Shown here piece by piece: positions 1-64,000 of a stretch of DNA of 64,000 nucleotides. A program made the translations under genes and the position numbers. The stretch spans positions 98,183-162,182 of the forward strand of contig CAMPDV010000947.1 of the NCBI GenBank assembly GCA_946699065.1. The letters run 5' to 3'. Under the pieces are notes generated by a model. The model searched no databases, had not been told where the DNA came from, and was given only the letters and a program-made list of their open reading frames with translations. The stretch comes from Loxodes magnus (Eukaryota > Ciliophora > Karyorelictea > Loxodida > Loxodidae). The first letter of the stretch is position 1; the number at the start of each line of letters is the position of its first letter.

Positions 1-50490
<50,490 letters not shown>

Positions 50491-53400
50491 CATCACCGTA
50501 TAATCATAACTTCCCGATACGATTGAACTCTGAATCACTGGATATAGCCACAGATCATACACAACTAGTGTGACCACTCATGGTCTTACAGGTACCTGTC
50601 TTGACGTCCCATAGTCTCACCGTATAATCATAACTTCCCGATACGATGAACTCTGAATCACTGGATATAGCCACAGATCATACACAACTAGTGTGACCAC
50701 TCATGGTCTTACAGGTACCTGTCTTGACGTCCCATAGTCTCACCGTATAATCATAACTTTCCGATACGATGAACTCTGAATCACTGGATATAGCCACAGA
50801 TCATACAGAACTAGTGTGACCACTCATGGTCTTACAGGTACCTGTCTTGACGTCCCATAGTCTCACCGTATAATCATAACTTTCCGATACGATGAAACTC
50901 TGAATCACTGGATATAGCCACAGATCATACACAACTAGTGTGACCACTCATGGTCTTACAGGTACCTGTCTTGACGTCCCATAGTCTCACCGTATAATCA
51001 TAACTTCCCGATACGATGAACTCTGAATCACTGGATATAGCCACAAGCAGATACACAACTAGTGTGACCACTCATGGTCTTACAGGTACCTGTCTTGACG
51101 TCCCATAGTCTCACCGTATAATCATAACTTCCCGATACGATGAACTCTGAATCACTGGATATAGCCACATATCATACTTGACTAGTGTGACCACTCATGG
51201 TCTTACAGGTACCTGTCTTGACGTCCCATAGTCTCACCGTATAATCATAACTTTCCGATACGATGAACTCTGAATCACTGGATATAGCCACAGCATATAC
51301 AACACTAGTGTGACCACTCATGGTCTTACAGGTACCTGTCTTGACGTCCCATAGTCTCACCGTATAATCATAACTTCCCGATACGATGAACTCTGAATCA
51401 CTGGATATAGCCACAGCAGATACACAACTAGTGTGACCACTCATGGTCTTACAGGTACCTGTCTTGACGTCCCATAGTCTCACCGTATAATCATAACTTT
51501 CCGATACGATGAACTCTGAATCACTGGATATAGCCACATATCATACATGACTAGTGTGACCACTCATGGTCTTACAGGTACCTGTCTTGACGTCCCATAG
51601 TCTCACCGTATAATCATAACTTCCCGATACGATGAACTCTGAATCACTGGATATAAGCCACAGCATATACAACACTAGTGTGACCACTCATGGTCTTACA
51701 GGTACCTGTCTTGACGTCCCATAGTCTCACCGTCTAATCTGCACTTCCCCGATACGATGAACTCTGAATCACTGGATATAGCCACAGCAGATACACAACT
51801 AGTGTGACCACTCATGGTCTTACAGGTACCTGTCTTGACGTCCCATAGTCTCACCGTATAATCATAACTTCCCGATACGATGAACTCTGAATCACTGGAT
51901 ATAGCCACAGATCATACACAACTAGTGTGACCCACTCATGGTCTTACAGGTACCTGTCTTGACGTCCCATAGTCTCACCGTATAATCATAACTTCCCGAT
52001 ACGATGAACTCTGAATCACTGGATATGGCCACAGATCATACAGAACTAGTGTGACCACTCATGGTCTTACAGGTACCTGTCTTGACGTCCCATAGTCTCA
52101 CCGTATAATCATAACTTTCCGATACGATGAACTCTGAATCACTGGATATAGCCACAGATCATACACAACTAGTGTGACCACTCATGGTCTTACAGGTACC
52201 TGTCTTGACGTCCCATAGTCTCACCGTATAATCATAACTTCCCGAATACGATGAACTCTGAATCACTGGATATAGCCACAGATCATACACAACTAGTGTG
52301 ACCACTCATGGTCTTACAGGTACCTGTCTTGACGTCCCATAGTCTCACCGTCTAATCTGCACTTCCCGATACGATGAACTCTGAATCACTGGATATAGCC
52401 ACAGCAGATACACAACTAGTGTGACCACTCATGGTCTTACAGGTACCTGTCTTGACGTCCCATAGTCTCACCGTATAATCATAACTTCCCGATACGATGA
52501 ACTCTGAATCACTGGATATAGCCACAGATCATACACAACTAGTGTGACCACTCATGGTCTTACAGGTACCTGTCTTGACGTCCCATAGTCTCACCGTATA
52601 ATCATAACTTCCCGATACGATGAACTCTGAATCACTGGATATAGCCACAGCAGATACCTAATTTGTGTGACCACTCATGGTCTTACAGGTACCTGTCTTG
52701 ACGTCCCATAGTCTCACCGTATAATCATAACTTTCCGATACGATGAACTCTGAATCACTGGATATAGCCACAGATCATACACAACTAGTGTGACCACTCA
52801 TGGTCTTACAGGTACCTGTCTTGACGTCCCATAGTCTCACCGTATAATCATAACTTCCCGATACGATGAACTCTGAATCACTGGATATAGCCACAGCAGA
52901 TACACAACTAGTGTGACCACTCATGGTCCTTACAGGTACCTGTCTTGACGTCCCATAGTCTCACCGTATAATCATAACTTCCCGATACGATGAACTCTGA
53001 ATCACTGGATATAGCCACATATCATACATGACTAGTGTGACCACTCATGGTCTTACAGGTACCTGTCTTGACGTCCCATAGTCTCACCGTATAATCATAA
53101 CTTTCCGATACGATGAACTCTGAATCACTGGATATAGCCACAGCATATACAACACTAGTGTGACCACTCATGGTCTTACAGGTACCTGTCTTGACGTCCC
53201 ATAGTCTCACCGTATAATCATAACTTCCCGATACGATGAACTCTGAATCACTGGATATAGCCACAGCAGATACACAACTAGTGTGACCACTCATGGTCTT
53301 ACAGGTACCTGTCTTGACGTCCATAGTCTCACCGTATAATCATAACTTTCCGATACGATGAACTCTGAATCACTGGATATAGCCACATATCATACATGAC

Positions 53401-54965
53401 TAGTGTGACCACTCATGGTCTTACAGGTACCTGTCTTGACGTCCATAGTCTCACCGTATAATCATAACTTCCCGATACGATGAACTCTGAATCACTGGAT
53501 ATAGCCACAGCATATACACAACACTAGTGTGACCACTCATGGTCTTACAGGTACCTGTCTTGACGTCCCATAGTCTCACCGTCTAATCTGCACTTCCCGA
53601 TACGATGAACTCTGAATCACTGGATATAGCCACAGCAGATACACAACTAGTGTGACCACTCATGGTCTTACAGGTACCTGTCTTGACGTCCCATAGTCTC
53701 ACCGTATAATCATAACTTCCCGATACGATGAACTCTGAATCACTGGATATAGCCACAGCAGATACCTAATTGTGTGACCACTCATGGTCTTACAGGTACC
53801 TGTCTTGACGTCCCCATAGTCTCACCGTATAATCATAACTTCCCGATACGATGAACTCTGAATCACTGGATATGGCCACAGATCATACAGAACTAGTGTG
53901 ACCACTCATGGTCCTTACAGGTACCTGTCTTGACGTCCCATAGTCTCACCGTATAATCATAACTTCCCGATACGATGAACTCTGAATCACTGGATATAGC
54001 CACAGATCATACACAACTAGTGTGACCACTCATGGTCTTACAGGTACCTGTCTTGACGTCCCATAGTCTCACCGTATAATCATAACTTCCCGATACGATG
54101 AACTCTGAATCACTGGATATAGCCACAGCAGATACCTAATTTGTGTGACCACTCATGGTCTTACAGGTACCTGTCTTGACGTCCCATAGTCTCACCGTAT
54201 AATCATAACTTCCCGATACGATGAACTCTGAATCACTGGATATAGCCACAGATGCATACACAACTAGTGTGACCACTCATGGTCTTACAGGTACCTGTCT
54301 TGACGTCCCATAGTCTCACCGTATAATCATAACTTCCCGATACGATGAACTCTGAATCACTGGATATAGCCACAGATCATACACAACTAGTGTGACCACT
54401 CATGGTCTTACAGGTACCTGTCTTGACGTCCCATAGTCTCACCGTATAATCATAACTTCCCGATACGATGAACTCTGAATCACTGGATATAGCCACAGCA
54501 GATACCTAATTTGTGTGACCACTCATGGTCTTACAGGTACCTGTCTTGACGTCCCATAGTCTCACCGTATAATCATAACTTCCCGATACGATGAACTCTG
54601 AATCACTGGATATAGCCACAGATCATACACAACTAGTGTGACCACTCATGGTCTTACAGGTACCTGTCTTGACGTCCCATAGTCTCACCGTATAATCTTA
54701 ACTTCCCGATACGATGAACTCTGAATCACTGGATATAGCCACAGCAGATACCAACTAGTGTGACCACTCATGGTCTTACAGCTACCTGTCTTGACGTCCC
54801 ATAGTCTCACCGTATAATCTGCACTTCCCGATACGATGAACTCTGAATCACTGGATATAGCCACAGCAGATACCTAATTTGTGTGACCACTCATGGTCTT
54901 ACAGGTCCTGTCTTGACGTCCCATAGTCTCACCGTCTAATCTGCACTTCCCGATACGATGACTCG
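50491..54965 (-). other. Same WD40 frame broken by a dense cluster of 1-2 base indels
   Basis: The repeats continue without a gap, but I count 20 indel events here. Insertions lie near 50,491 (2 bases), 50,524, 50,897, 51,046, 51,655, 51,750, 51,933, 52,246, 52,929, 53,518 (2 bases), 53,815, 53,914 and 54,254. Deletions lie near 53,321, 53,443, 53,770, 54,751, 54,906, 54,960 and 54,964. The net change is +8, which matches the 7,634-base offset (62 units = 7,626, plus 8) to a paralogous stretch near 57.8 kb. Substitutions are rare (for example A to T at about 51,178 and 54,698). Many insertions extend short base runs. Indels without matching substitutions, and sharp edges against clean sequence, suggest unpolished long-read sequence rather than biological decay. 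Confidence 0.85.
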
Positions 54966-57900
54966 AATCACTGGATATAGCCACAGCAGATACACAACTA
55001 GTGTGACCACTCATGGTCTTACAGGTACCTGTCTTGACGTCCCATAGTCTCACCGTATAATCATAACTTCCCGATACGATGAACTCTGAATCACTGGATA
55101 TAGCCACAGATCATACACAACTAGTGTGACCACTCATGGTCTTACAGGTACCTGTCTTGACGTCCCATAGTCTCACCGTATAATCATAACTTCCCGATAC
55201 GATGAACTCTGAATCACTGGATATAGCCACAGATCATACACAACTAGTGTGACCACTCATGGTCTTACAGGTACCTGTCTTGACGTCCCATAGTCTCACC
55301 GTATAATCTGCACTTCCCGATACGATGAACTCTGAATCACTGGATATAGCCACATATCATACATGACTAGTGTGACCACTCATGGTCTTACAGCTACCTG
55401 TCTTGACGTCCCATAGTCTCACCGTATAATCTGCACTTCCCGATACGATGAACTCTGAATCACTGGATATAGCCACAGATCATACACAACTAGTGTGACC
55501 ACTCATGGTCTTACAGGTACCTGTCTTGACGTCCCATAGTCTCACCGTATAATCATAACTTTCCGATACGATGAACTCTGAATCACTGGATATAGCCACA
55601 GATCATACAGAACTAGTGTGACCACTCATGGTCTTACAGGTACCTGTCTTGACGTCCCATAGTCTCACCGTATAATCATAACTTTCCGATACGATGAACT
55701 CTGAATCACTGGATATAGCCACAGATCATACACAACTAGTGTGACCACTCATGGTCTTACAGGTACCTGTCTTGACGTCCCATAGTCTCACCGTATAATC
55801 ATAACTTCCCGATACGATGAACTCTGAATCACTGGATATAGCCACAGCAGATACACAACTAGTGTGACCACTCATGGTCTTACAGGTACCTGTCTTGACG
55901 TCCCATAGTCTCACCGTATAATCATAACTTCCCGATACGATGAACTCTGAATCACTGGATATAGCCACATATCATACATGACTAGTGTGACCACTCATGG
56001 TCTTACAGGTACCTGTCTTGACGTCCCATAGTCTCACCGTATAATCATAACTTCCCGATACGATGAACTCTGAATCACTGGATATAGCCACATATCATAC
56101 ATGACTAGTGTGACCACTCATGGTCTTACAGGTACCTGTCTTGACGTCCCATAGTCTCACCGTCTTATCATAACTTCCCGATACGATGAACTCTGAATCA
56201 CTGGATATAGCCACAGCATATACATAATGTGTGTGACCACTTATGGTCTTACAGGTACCTGTCTTGACGTCCCATAGTCTCACCGTATAATCATAACTTC
56301 CCGATACGATGAACTCTGAATCACTGGATATAGCCACAGATCATACACAACTAGTGTGACCACTCATGGTCTTACAGGTACCTGTCTTGACGTCCCATAG
56401 TCTCACCGTATAATCATAACTTCCCGATACGATGAACTCTGAATCACTGGATATAGCCACAGATCATACACAACTAGTGTGACCACTCATGGTCTTACAG
56501 GTACCTGTCTTGACGTCCCATAGTCTCACCGTATAATCATAACTTTCCGATACGATGAACTCTGAATCACTGGATATAGCCACAGATCATACAGAACTAG
56601 TGTGACCACTCATGGTCTTACAGGTACCTGTCTTGACGTCCCATAGTCTCACCGTATAATCATAACTTCCCGATACGATGAACTCTGAATCACTGGATAT
56701 AGCCACGGCATATACTTAACTAGTGTGACCACTCATGGTCTTACAGGTACCTGTCTTGACGTCCCATAGTCTCACCGTATAATCATAACTTCCCGATACG
56801 ATGAACTCTGAATCACTGGATATAGCCACAGCAGATACCTAATTTGTGTGACCACTCATGGTCTTACAGGTACCTGTCTTGACGTCCCATAGTCTCACCG
56901 TATAATCATAACTTCCCGATACGATGAACTCTGAATCACTGGATATAGCCACAGATCATACATGACTAGTGTGACCACTCATGGTCTTACAGGTACCTGT
57001 CTTGACGTCCCATAGTCTCACCGTATAATCATAACTTCCCGATACGATGAACTCTGAATCACTGGATATAGCCACAGATCATACACAACTAGTGTGACCA
57101 CTCATGGTCTTACAGGTACCTGTCTTGACGTCCCATAGTCTCACCGTATAATCATAACTTCCCGATACGATGAACTCTGAATCACTGGATATAGCCACAG
57201 ATCATACACAACTAGTGTGACCACTCATGGTCTTACAGGTACCTGTCTTGACGTCCCATAGTCTCACCGTATAATCATAACTTCCCGATACGATGAACTC
57301 TGAATCACTGGATATAGCCACAGCAGATACCTAATTTGTGTGACCACTCATGGTCTTACAGGTACCTGTCTTGACGTCCCATAGTCTCACCGTATAATCA
57401 TAACTTCCCGATACGATGAACTCTGAATCACTGGATATGGCCACAGATCATACAGAACTAGTGTGACCACTCATGGTCTTACAGGTACCTGTCTTGACGT
57501 CCCATAGTCTCACCGTATAATCATAACTTCCCGATACGATGAACTCTGAATCACTGGATATAGCCACAGATCATACACAACTAGTTTGACCACTCATGGT
57601 CTTACAGGTACCTGTCTTGACGTCCCATAGTCTCACCGTATAATCATAACTTCCCGATACGATGAACTCTGAATCACTGGATATAGCCACAGCAGATACC
57701 TAATTTGTGTGACCACTCATGGTCTTACAGCTACCTGTCTTGACGTCCCATAGTCTCACCGTATAATCATAACTTCCCGATACGATGAACTCTGAATCAC
57801 TGGATATAGCCACAGATCATACACAACTAGTGTGACCACTCATGGTCTTACAGGTACCTGTCTTGACGTCCCATAGTCTCACCGTATAATCATAACTTCC

Positions 57901-60900
57901 CGATACGATGAACTCTAAATCACTGGATATAGCCACAGCATATACAACACTAGTGTGACCACTCATGGTCTTACAGGTACCTGTCTTGACGTCCCATAGT
58001 CTCACCGTATAATCATAACTTTCCGATACGATGAACTTTGAATCACTGGATATAGCCACGGCATATACTTAACTAGTGTGACCACTCATGGTCTTACAGG
58101 TACCTGTCTTGACGTCCCATAGTCTCACCGTATAATCATAACTTCCCGATACGATGAACTCTGAATCACTGGATATAGCCACAGATCATACACAACTAGT
58201 GTGACCACTCATGGTCTTACAGGTACCTGTCTTGACGTCCCATAGTCTCACCGTATAATCATAACTTCCCGATACGATGAACTCTGAATCACTGGATATA
58301 GCCACAGATCATACACAACTAGTGTGACCACTCATGGTCTTACAGGTACCTGTCTTGACGTCCCATAGTCTCACCGTATAATCATAACTTTCCGATACGA
58401 TGAACTCTGAATCACTGGATATAGCCACAGATCATACAGAACTAGTGTGACCACTCATGGTCTTACAGGTACCTGTCTTGACGTCCCATAGTCTCACCGT
58501 ATAATCATAACTTTCCGATACGATGAACTCTGAATCACTGGATATAGCCACAGATCATACACAACTAGTGTGACCACTCATGGTCTTACAGGTACCTGTC
58601 TTGACGTCCCATAGTCTCACCGTATAATCATAACTTCCCGATACGATGAACTCTGAATCACTGGATATAGCCACAGCAGATACACAACTAGTGTGACCAC
58701 TCATGGTCTTACAGGTACCTGTCTTGACGTCCCATAGTCTCACCGTATAATCATAACTTCCCGATACGATGAACTCTGAATCACTGGATATAGCCACATA
58801 TCATACATGACTAGTGTGACCACTCATGGTCTTACAGGTACCTGTCTTGACGTCCCATAGTCTCACCGTATAATCATAACTTTCCGATACGATGAACTCT
58901 GAATCACTGGATATAGCCACAGCATATACAACACTAGTGTGACCACTCATGGTCTTACAGGTACCTGTCTTGACGTCCCATAGTCTCACCGTATAATCAT
59001 AACTTCCCGATACGATGAACTCTGAATCACTGGATATAGCCACAGCAGATACACAACTAGTGTGACCACTCATGGTCTTACAGGTACCTGTCTTGACGTC
59101 CCATAGTCTCACCGTATAATCATAACTTTCCGATACGATGAACTCTGAATCACTGGATATAGCCACATATCATACATGACTAGTGTGACCACTCATGGTC
59201 TTACAGGTACCTGTCTTGACGTCCCATAGTCTCACCGTATAATCATAACTTCCCGATACGATGAACTCTGAATCACTGGATATAGCCACAGCATATACAA
59301 CACTAGTGTGACCACTCATGGTCTTACAGGTACCTGTCTTGACGTCCCATAGTCTCACCGTATAATCATAACTTTCCGATACGATGAACTCTGAATCACT
59401 GGATATAGCCACAGATCATACAGAACTAGTGTGACCACTCATGGTCTTACAGGTACCTGTCTTGACGTCCCATAGTCTCACCGTATAATCATAACTTCCC
59501 GATACGATGAACTCTGAATCACTGGATATAGCCACAGCAGATACCTAATTTGTGTGACCACTCATGGTCTTACAGGTACCTGTCTTGACGTCCCATAGTC
59601 TCACCGTATAATCATAACTTCCCGATACGATGAACTCTGAATCACTGGATATGGCCACAGATCATACAGAACTAGTGTGACCACTCATGGTCTTACAGGT
59701 ACCTGTCTTGACGTCCCATAGTCTCACCGTATAATCATAACTTCCCGATACGATGAACTCTGAATCACTGGATATAGCCACAGATCATACACAACTAGTG
59801 TGACCACTCATGGTCTTACAGGTACCTGTCTTGACGTCCCATAGTCTCACCGTATAATCATAACTTCCCGATACGATGAACTCTGAATCACTGGATATAG
59901 CCACAGCAGATACCTAATTTGTGTGACCACTCATGGTCTTACAGGTACCTGTCTTGACGTCCCATAGTCTCACCGTATAATCATAACTTCCCGATACGAT
60001 GAACTCTGAATCACTGGATATAGCCACAGATCATACACAACTAGTGTGACCACTCATGGTCTTACAGGTACCTGTCTTGACGTCCCATAGTCTCACCGTA
60101 TAATCATAACTTCCCGATACGATGAACTCTGAATCACTGGATATAGCCACAGATCATACACAACTAGTGTGACCACTCATGGTCTTACAGGTACCTGTCT
60201 TGACGTCCCATAGTCTCACCGTATAATCATAACTTCCCGATACGATGAACTCTGAATCACTGGATATAGCCACAGCAGATACCTAATTTGTGTGACCACT
60301 CATGGTCTTACAGGTACCTGTCTTGACGTCCCATAGTCTCACCGTATAATCATAACTTCCCGATACGATGAACTCTGAATCACTGGATATAGCCACAGAT
60401 CATACACAACTAGTGTGACCACTCATGGTCTTACAGGTACCTGTCTTGACGTCCCATAGTCTCACCGTATAATCATAACTTCCCGATACGATGAACTCTG
60501 AATCACTGGATATAGCCACAGCAGATACACAACTAGTGTGACCACTCATGGTCTTACAGCTACCTGTCTTGACGTCCCATAGTCTCACCGTATAATCTGC
60601 ACTTCCCGATACGATGAACTCTGAATCACTGGATATAGCCACAGCAGATACCTAATTTGTGTGACCACTCATGGTCTTACAGGTACCTGTCTTGACGTCC
60701 CATAGTCTCACCGTCTAATCTGCACTTCCCGATACGATGAACTCTGAATCACTGGATATAGCCACAGCAGATACACAACTAGTGTGACCACTCATGGTCT
60801 TACAGGTACCTGTCTTGACGTCCCATAGTCTCACCGTATAATCATAACTTCCCGATACGATGAACTCTGAATCACTGGATATAGCCACAGATCATACACA

Positions 60901-62598
60901 ACTAGTGTGACCACTCATGGTCTTACAGGTACCTGTCTTGACGTCCCATAGTCTCACCGTATAATCATAACTTCCCGATACGATGAACTCTGAATCACTG
61001 GATATAGCCACAGATCATACACAACTAGTGTGACCACTCATGGTCTTACAGGTACCTGTCTTGACGTCCCATAGTCTCACCGTATAATCTGCACTTCCCG
61101 ATACGATGAACTCTGAATCACTGGATATAGCCACATATCATACATGACTAGTGTGACCACTCATGGTCTTACAGGTACCTGTCTTGACGTCCCATAGTCT
61201 CACCGTATAATCTGCACTTCCCGATACGATGAACTCTGAATCACTGGATATAGCCACAGATCATACACAACTAGTGTGACCACTCATGGTCTTACAGGTA
61301 CCTGTCTTGACGTCCCATAGTCTCACCGTATAATCATAACTTTCCGATACGATGAACTCTGAATCACTGGATATAGCCACAGATCATACAGAACTAGTGT
61401 GACCACTCATGGTCTTACAGGTACCTGTCTTGACGTCCCATAGTCTCACCGTATAATCATAACTTCCCGATACGATGAACTCTGAATCACTGGATATAGC
61501 CACAGCAGATACACAACTAGTGTGACCACTCATGGTCTTACAGGTACCTGTCTTGACGTCCCATAGTCTCACCGTATAATCATAACTTCCCGATACGATG
61601 AACTCTGAATCACTGGATATAGCCACAGCAGATACACAACTAGTGTGACCACTCATGGTCTTACAGGTACCTGTCTTGACGTCCCATAGTCTCACCGTAT
61701 AATCTGCACTTCCCGATACGATGAACTCTGAATCACTGGATATAGCCACATATCATACATGACTAGTGTGACCACTCATGGTCTTACAGGTACCTGTCTT
61801 GACGTCCCATAGTCTCACCGTATAATCTGCACTTCCCGATACGATGAACTCTGAATCACTGGATATAGCCACATATCATACATGACTAGTGTGACCACTC
61901 ATGGTCTTACAGGTACCTGTCTTGACGTCCCATAGTCTCACCGTATAATCTGCACTTCCCGATACGATGAACTCTGAATCACTGGATATAGCCACAGCAG
62001 ATACCTAATTTGTGTGACCACTCATGGTCTTACAGGTACCTGTCTTGACGTCCCATAGTCTCACCGTATAATCATAACTTTCCGATACGATGAACTCTGA
62101 ATCACTGGATATAGCCACAGATCATACACAACTAGTGTGACCACTCATGGTCTTACAGGTACCTGTCTTGACGTCCCATAGTCTCACCGTATAATCATAA
62201 CTTCCCGATACGATGAACTCTGAATCACTGGATATAGCCACAGCAGATACACAACTAGTGTGACCACTCATGGTCTTACAGGTACCTGTCTTGACGTCCC
62301 ATAGTCTCACCGTATAATCATAACTTCCCGATACGATGAACTCTGAATCACTGGATATAGCCACAGCAGATACACAACTAGTGTGACCACTCATGGTCTT
62401 ACAGGTACCTGTCTTGACGTCCCATAGTCTCACCGTATAATCTGCACTTCCCGATACGATGAACTCTGAATCACTGGATATAGCCACATATCATACATGA
62501 CTAGTGTGACCACTCATGGTCTTACAGGTACCTGTCTTGACGTCCCATAGTCTCACCGTATAATCTGCACTTCCCGATACGATGAACTCTGAATCACT
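54966..62598 (-). CDS. Giant WD40-repeat protein, middle segment after the indel patch
   Basis: About 62 clean 123-bp units in one minus-strand frame (lowest codon base congruent to 1 modulo 3). Content matches the main array: Y-D-Y or A-D-Y in columns 15-17, TGA in column 40, TAG in column 38, and occasional Ser at 28 in place of Thr. It contains stop-free 121-residue runs even under the standard code, at 58,801-59,166, 61,384-61,749 and 62,122-62,487. It is almost certainly continuous with the segments on either side, since the repeat phase is unbroken apart from small indels. The same reservation about in-frame stops applies. Confidence 0.5.
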
Positions 62599-62599
62599 G

Positions 62600-64000
62600 A
62601 TATAGCCACAGATCATACACAACTAGTGTGACCACTCATGGTCTTACAGGTACCTGTCTTGACGTCCCATAGTCTCACCGTATAATCATAACTTTCCGAT
62701 ACGATGAACTCTGAATCACTGGATATAGCCACAGATCATACAGAACTAGTGTGACCACTCATGGTCTTACAGGTACCTGTCTTGACGTCCCATAGTCTCA
62801 CCGTATAATCATAACTTCCCGATACGATGAACTCTGAATCACTGGATATAGCCACATATCATACATGACTAGTGTGACCACTCATGGTCTTACAGGTACC
62901 TGTCTTGACGTCCCATAGTCTCACCGTATAATCATAACTTTCCGATACGATGAACTCTGAATCACTGGATATAGCCACATATCATACATGACTAGTGTGA
63001 CCACTCATGGTCTTACAGGTACCTGTCTTGACGTCCCATAGTCTCACCGTATAATCATAACTTCCCGATACGATGAACTCTGAATCACTGGATATAGCCA
63101 CAGCAGATACACAACTAGTGTGACCACTCATGGTCTTACAGGTACCTGTCTTGACGTCCCATAGTCTCACCGTATAATCATAACTTCCCGATACGATGAA
63201 CTCTGAATCACTGGATATAGCCACAGCAGATACACAACTAGTGTGACCACTCATGGTCTTACAGCTACCTGTCTTGACGTCCCATAGTCTCACCGTATAA
63301 TCATAACTTCCCGATACGATGAACTCTGAATCACTGGATATAGCCACAGATCATACACAACTAGTGTGACCACTCATGGTCTTACAGGTACCTGTCTTGA
63401 CGTCCCATAGTCTCACCGTATAATCATAACTTCCCGATACGATGAACTCTAAATCACTGGATATAGCCACAGCATATACAACACTAGTGTGACCACTCAT
63501 GGTCTTACAGGTACCTGTCTTGACGTCCCATAGTCTCACCGTATAATCATAACTTTCCGATACGATGAACTTTGAATCACTGGATATAGCCACGGCATAT
63601 ACTTAACTAGTGTGACCACTCATGGTCTTACAGGTACCTGTCTTGACGTCCCATAGTCTCACCGTATAATCATAACTTCCCGATACGATGAACTCTGAAT
63701 CACTGGATATAGCCACAGCAGATACACAACTAGTGTGACCACTCATGGTCTTACAGGTACCTGTCTTGACGTCCCATAGTCTCACCGTATAATCATAACT
63801 TCCCGATACGATGAACTCTGAATCACTGGATATAGCCACAGCAGATACACAACTAGTGTGACCACTCATGGTCTTACAGGTACCTGTCTTGACGTCCCAT
63901 AGTCTCACCGTATAATCATAACTTCCCGATACGATGAACTCTGAATCACTGGATATAGCCACATATCATACATGACTAGTGTGACCACTCATGGTCTTAC
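62600..64000 (-). CDS. Giant WD40-repeat protein, most N-terminal segment visible; cut by window end
   Basis: About eleven units in a third frame (lowest codon base divisible by 3). The frame change is caused by one missing G near 62,599, where the usual 'cactggatat' reads 'cactgatat'. Translation enters from beyond base 64,000, so no start codon or N-terminal domain can be seen. Eight of the last thirteen junctions, counted from about 62,460, carry a stop codon (column 40 TGA or column 38 TAA). The variant unit with K8, E13 and a following L7 at 63,351-63,593 repeats the combination seen at 50,183-50,425 and 57,817-58,059. Confidence 0.48.

Noticed and set aside
50491-54965. Programmed frameshifting or true pseudogene segment
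   Set aside because: Twenty insertions and deletions at unrelated sites with almost no substitutions look like sequencing error. There is no repeated slippery site, although read-level data would be decisive.
50491-54965. Exact artificial duplicate of 58.1-62.6 kb
   Set aside because: Unit order agrees to about 51,660 but then differs at several junctions (for example near 51,735 and 52,340), so it is not a simple copy of the clean region.

Overview
The whole 64 kb window is one thing: an uninterrupted head-to-tail array of about 520 copies of a 123-bp unit. Read on the minus strand, each unit encodes a 41-residue WD40 (beta-propeller blade) repeat. The N-terminal side lies at high coordinates and the C-terminal side at low coordinates. 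The array runs off both ends, and I see no linker, intron, other gene, RNA gene, promoter or terminator. The unit is about 44% G+C and nearly identical at DNA level throughout. In the numbering used here, residue 1 is the V of V-A-I-S-S-D, the WD pair is residues 22-23 and the GH pair is residues 34-35.

The reading frame is kept without one indel from base 1 to about 50,490, yet it is crowded with TAA, TAG and TGA codons: 10 of the first 14 unit junctions carry one. These stops are not scattered. In my reading they fall only in columns 17, 38 and 40, which are also the most variable amino-acid columns. TGA sits where WD40 repeats often carry Trp; TAG and TAA sit where Gln, Glu or Lys would be ordinary. 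The most interesting reading is a giant gene (more than 21,000 codons in this window alone) in a nucleus where all three stop codons also have sense meanings, as in the karyorelict or Condylostoma ciliate codes (TAR=Gln, TGA=Trp) or the Blastocrithidia code (TAR=Glu, TGA=Trp). The competing reading is a recently amplified WD40-derived satellite or dead gene in an organism with the standard code. The sequence alone does not settle this. I do not name a species.

Layout. At 1-25 kb, units with A-D-K in columns 15-17 and TGA in column 38 are common, with several kilobase-scale internal duplications (steps of 17, 29 and 39 units). From 25 to 50 kb the array is more uniform, with Y-D-Y units and column-40 TGA or column-38 TAG dominating, and further duplications with steps of 24 and 56 units. 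At 50,491-54,965 there is a sharply bounded patch with 20 small indel events but almost no substitutions, most easily explained as unpolished long-read sequence. At 55-64 kb the array is clean again, with one 1-base deletion at about 62,599 and a 62-unit-step copy of material from 50-51.7 kb.

If translated, the product would be a chain of hundreds of nearly identical blades whose variation is confined to a few columns. That pattern resembles the WD40 repeats of fungal NLR-type incompatibility proteins (HET-E/HNWD family), where concerted evolution and diversifying selection act together. Function here is unknown.
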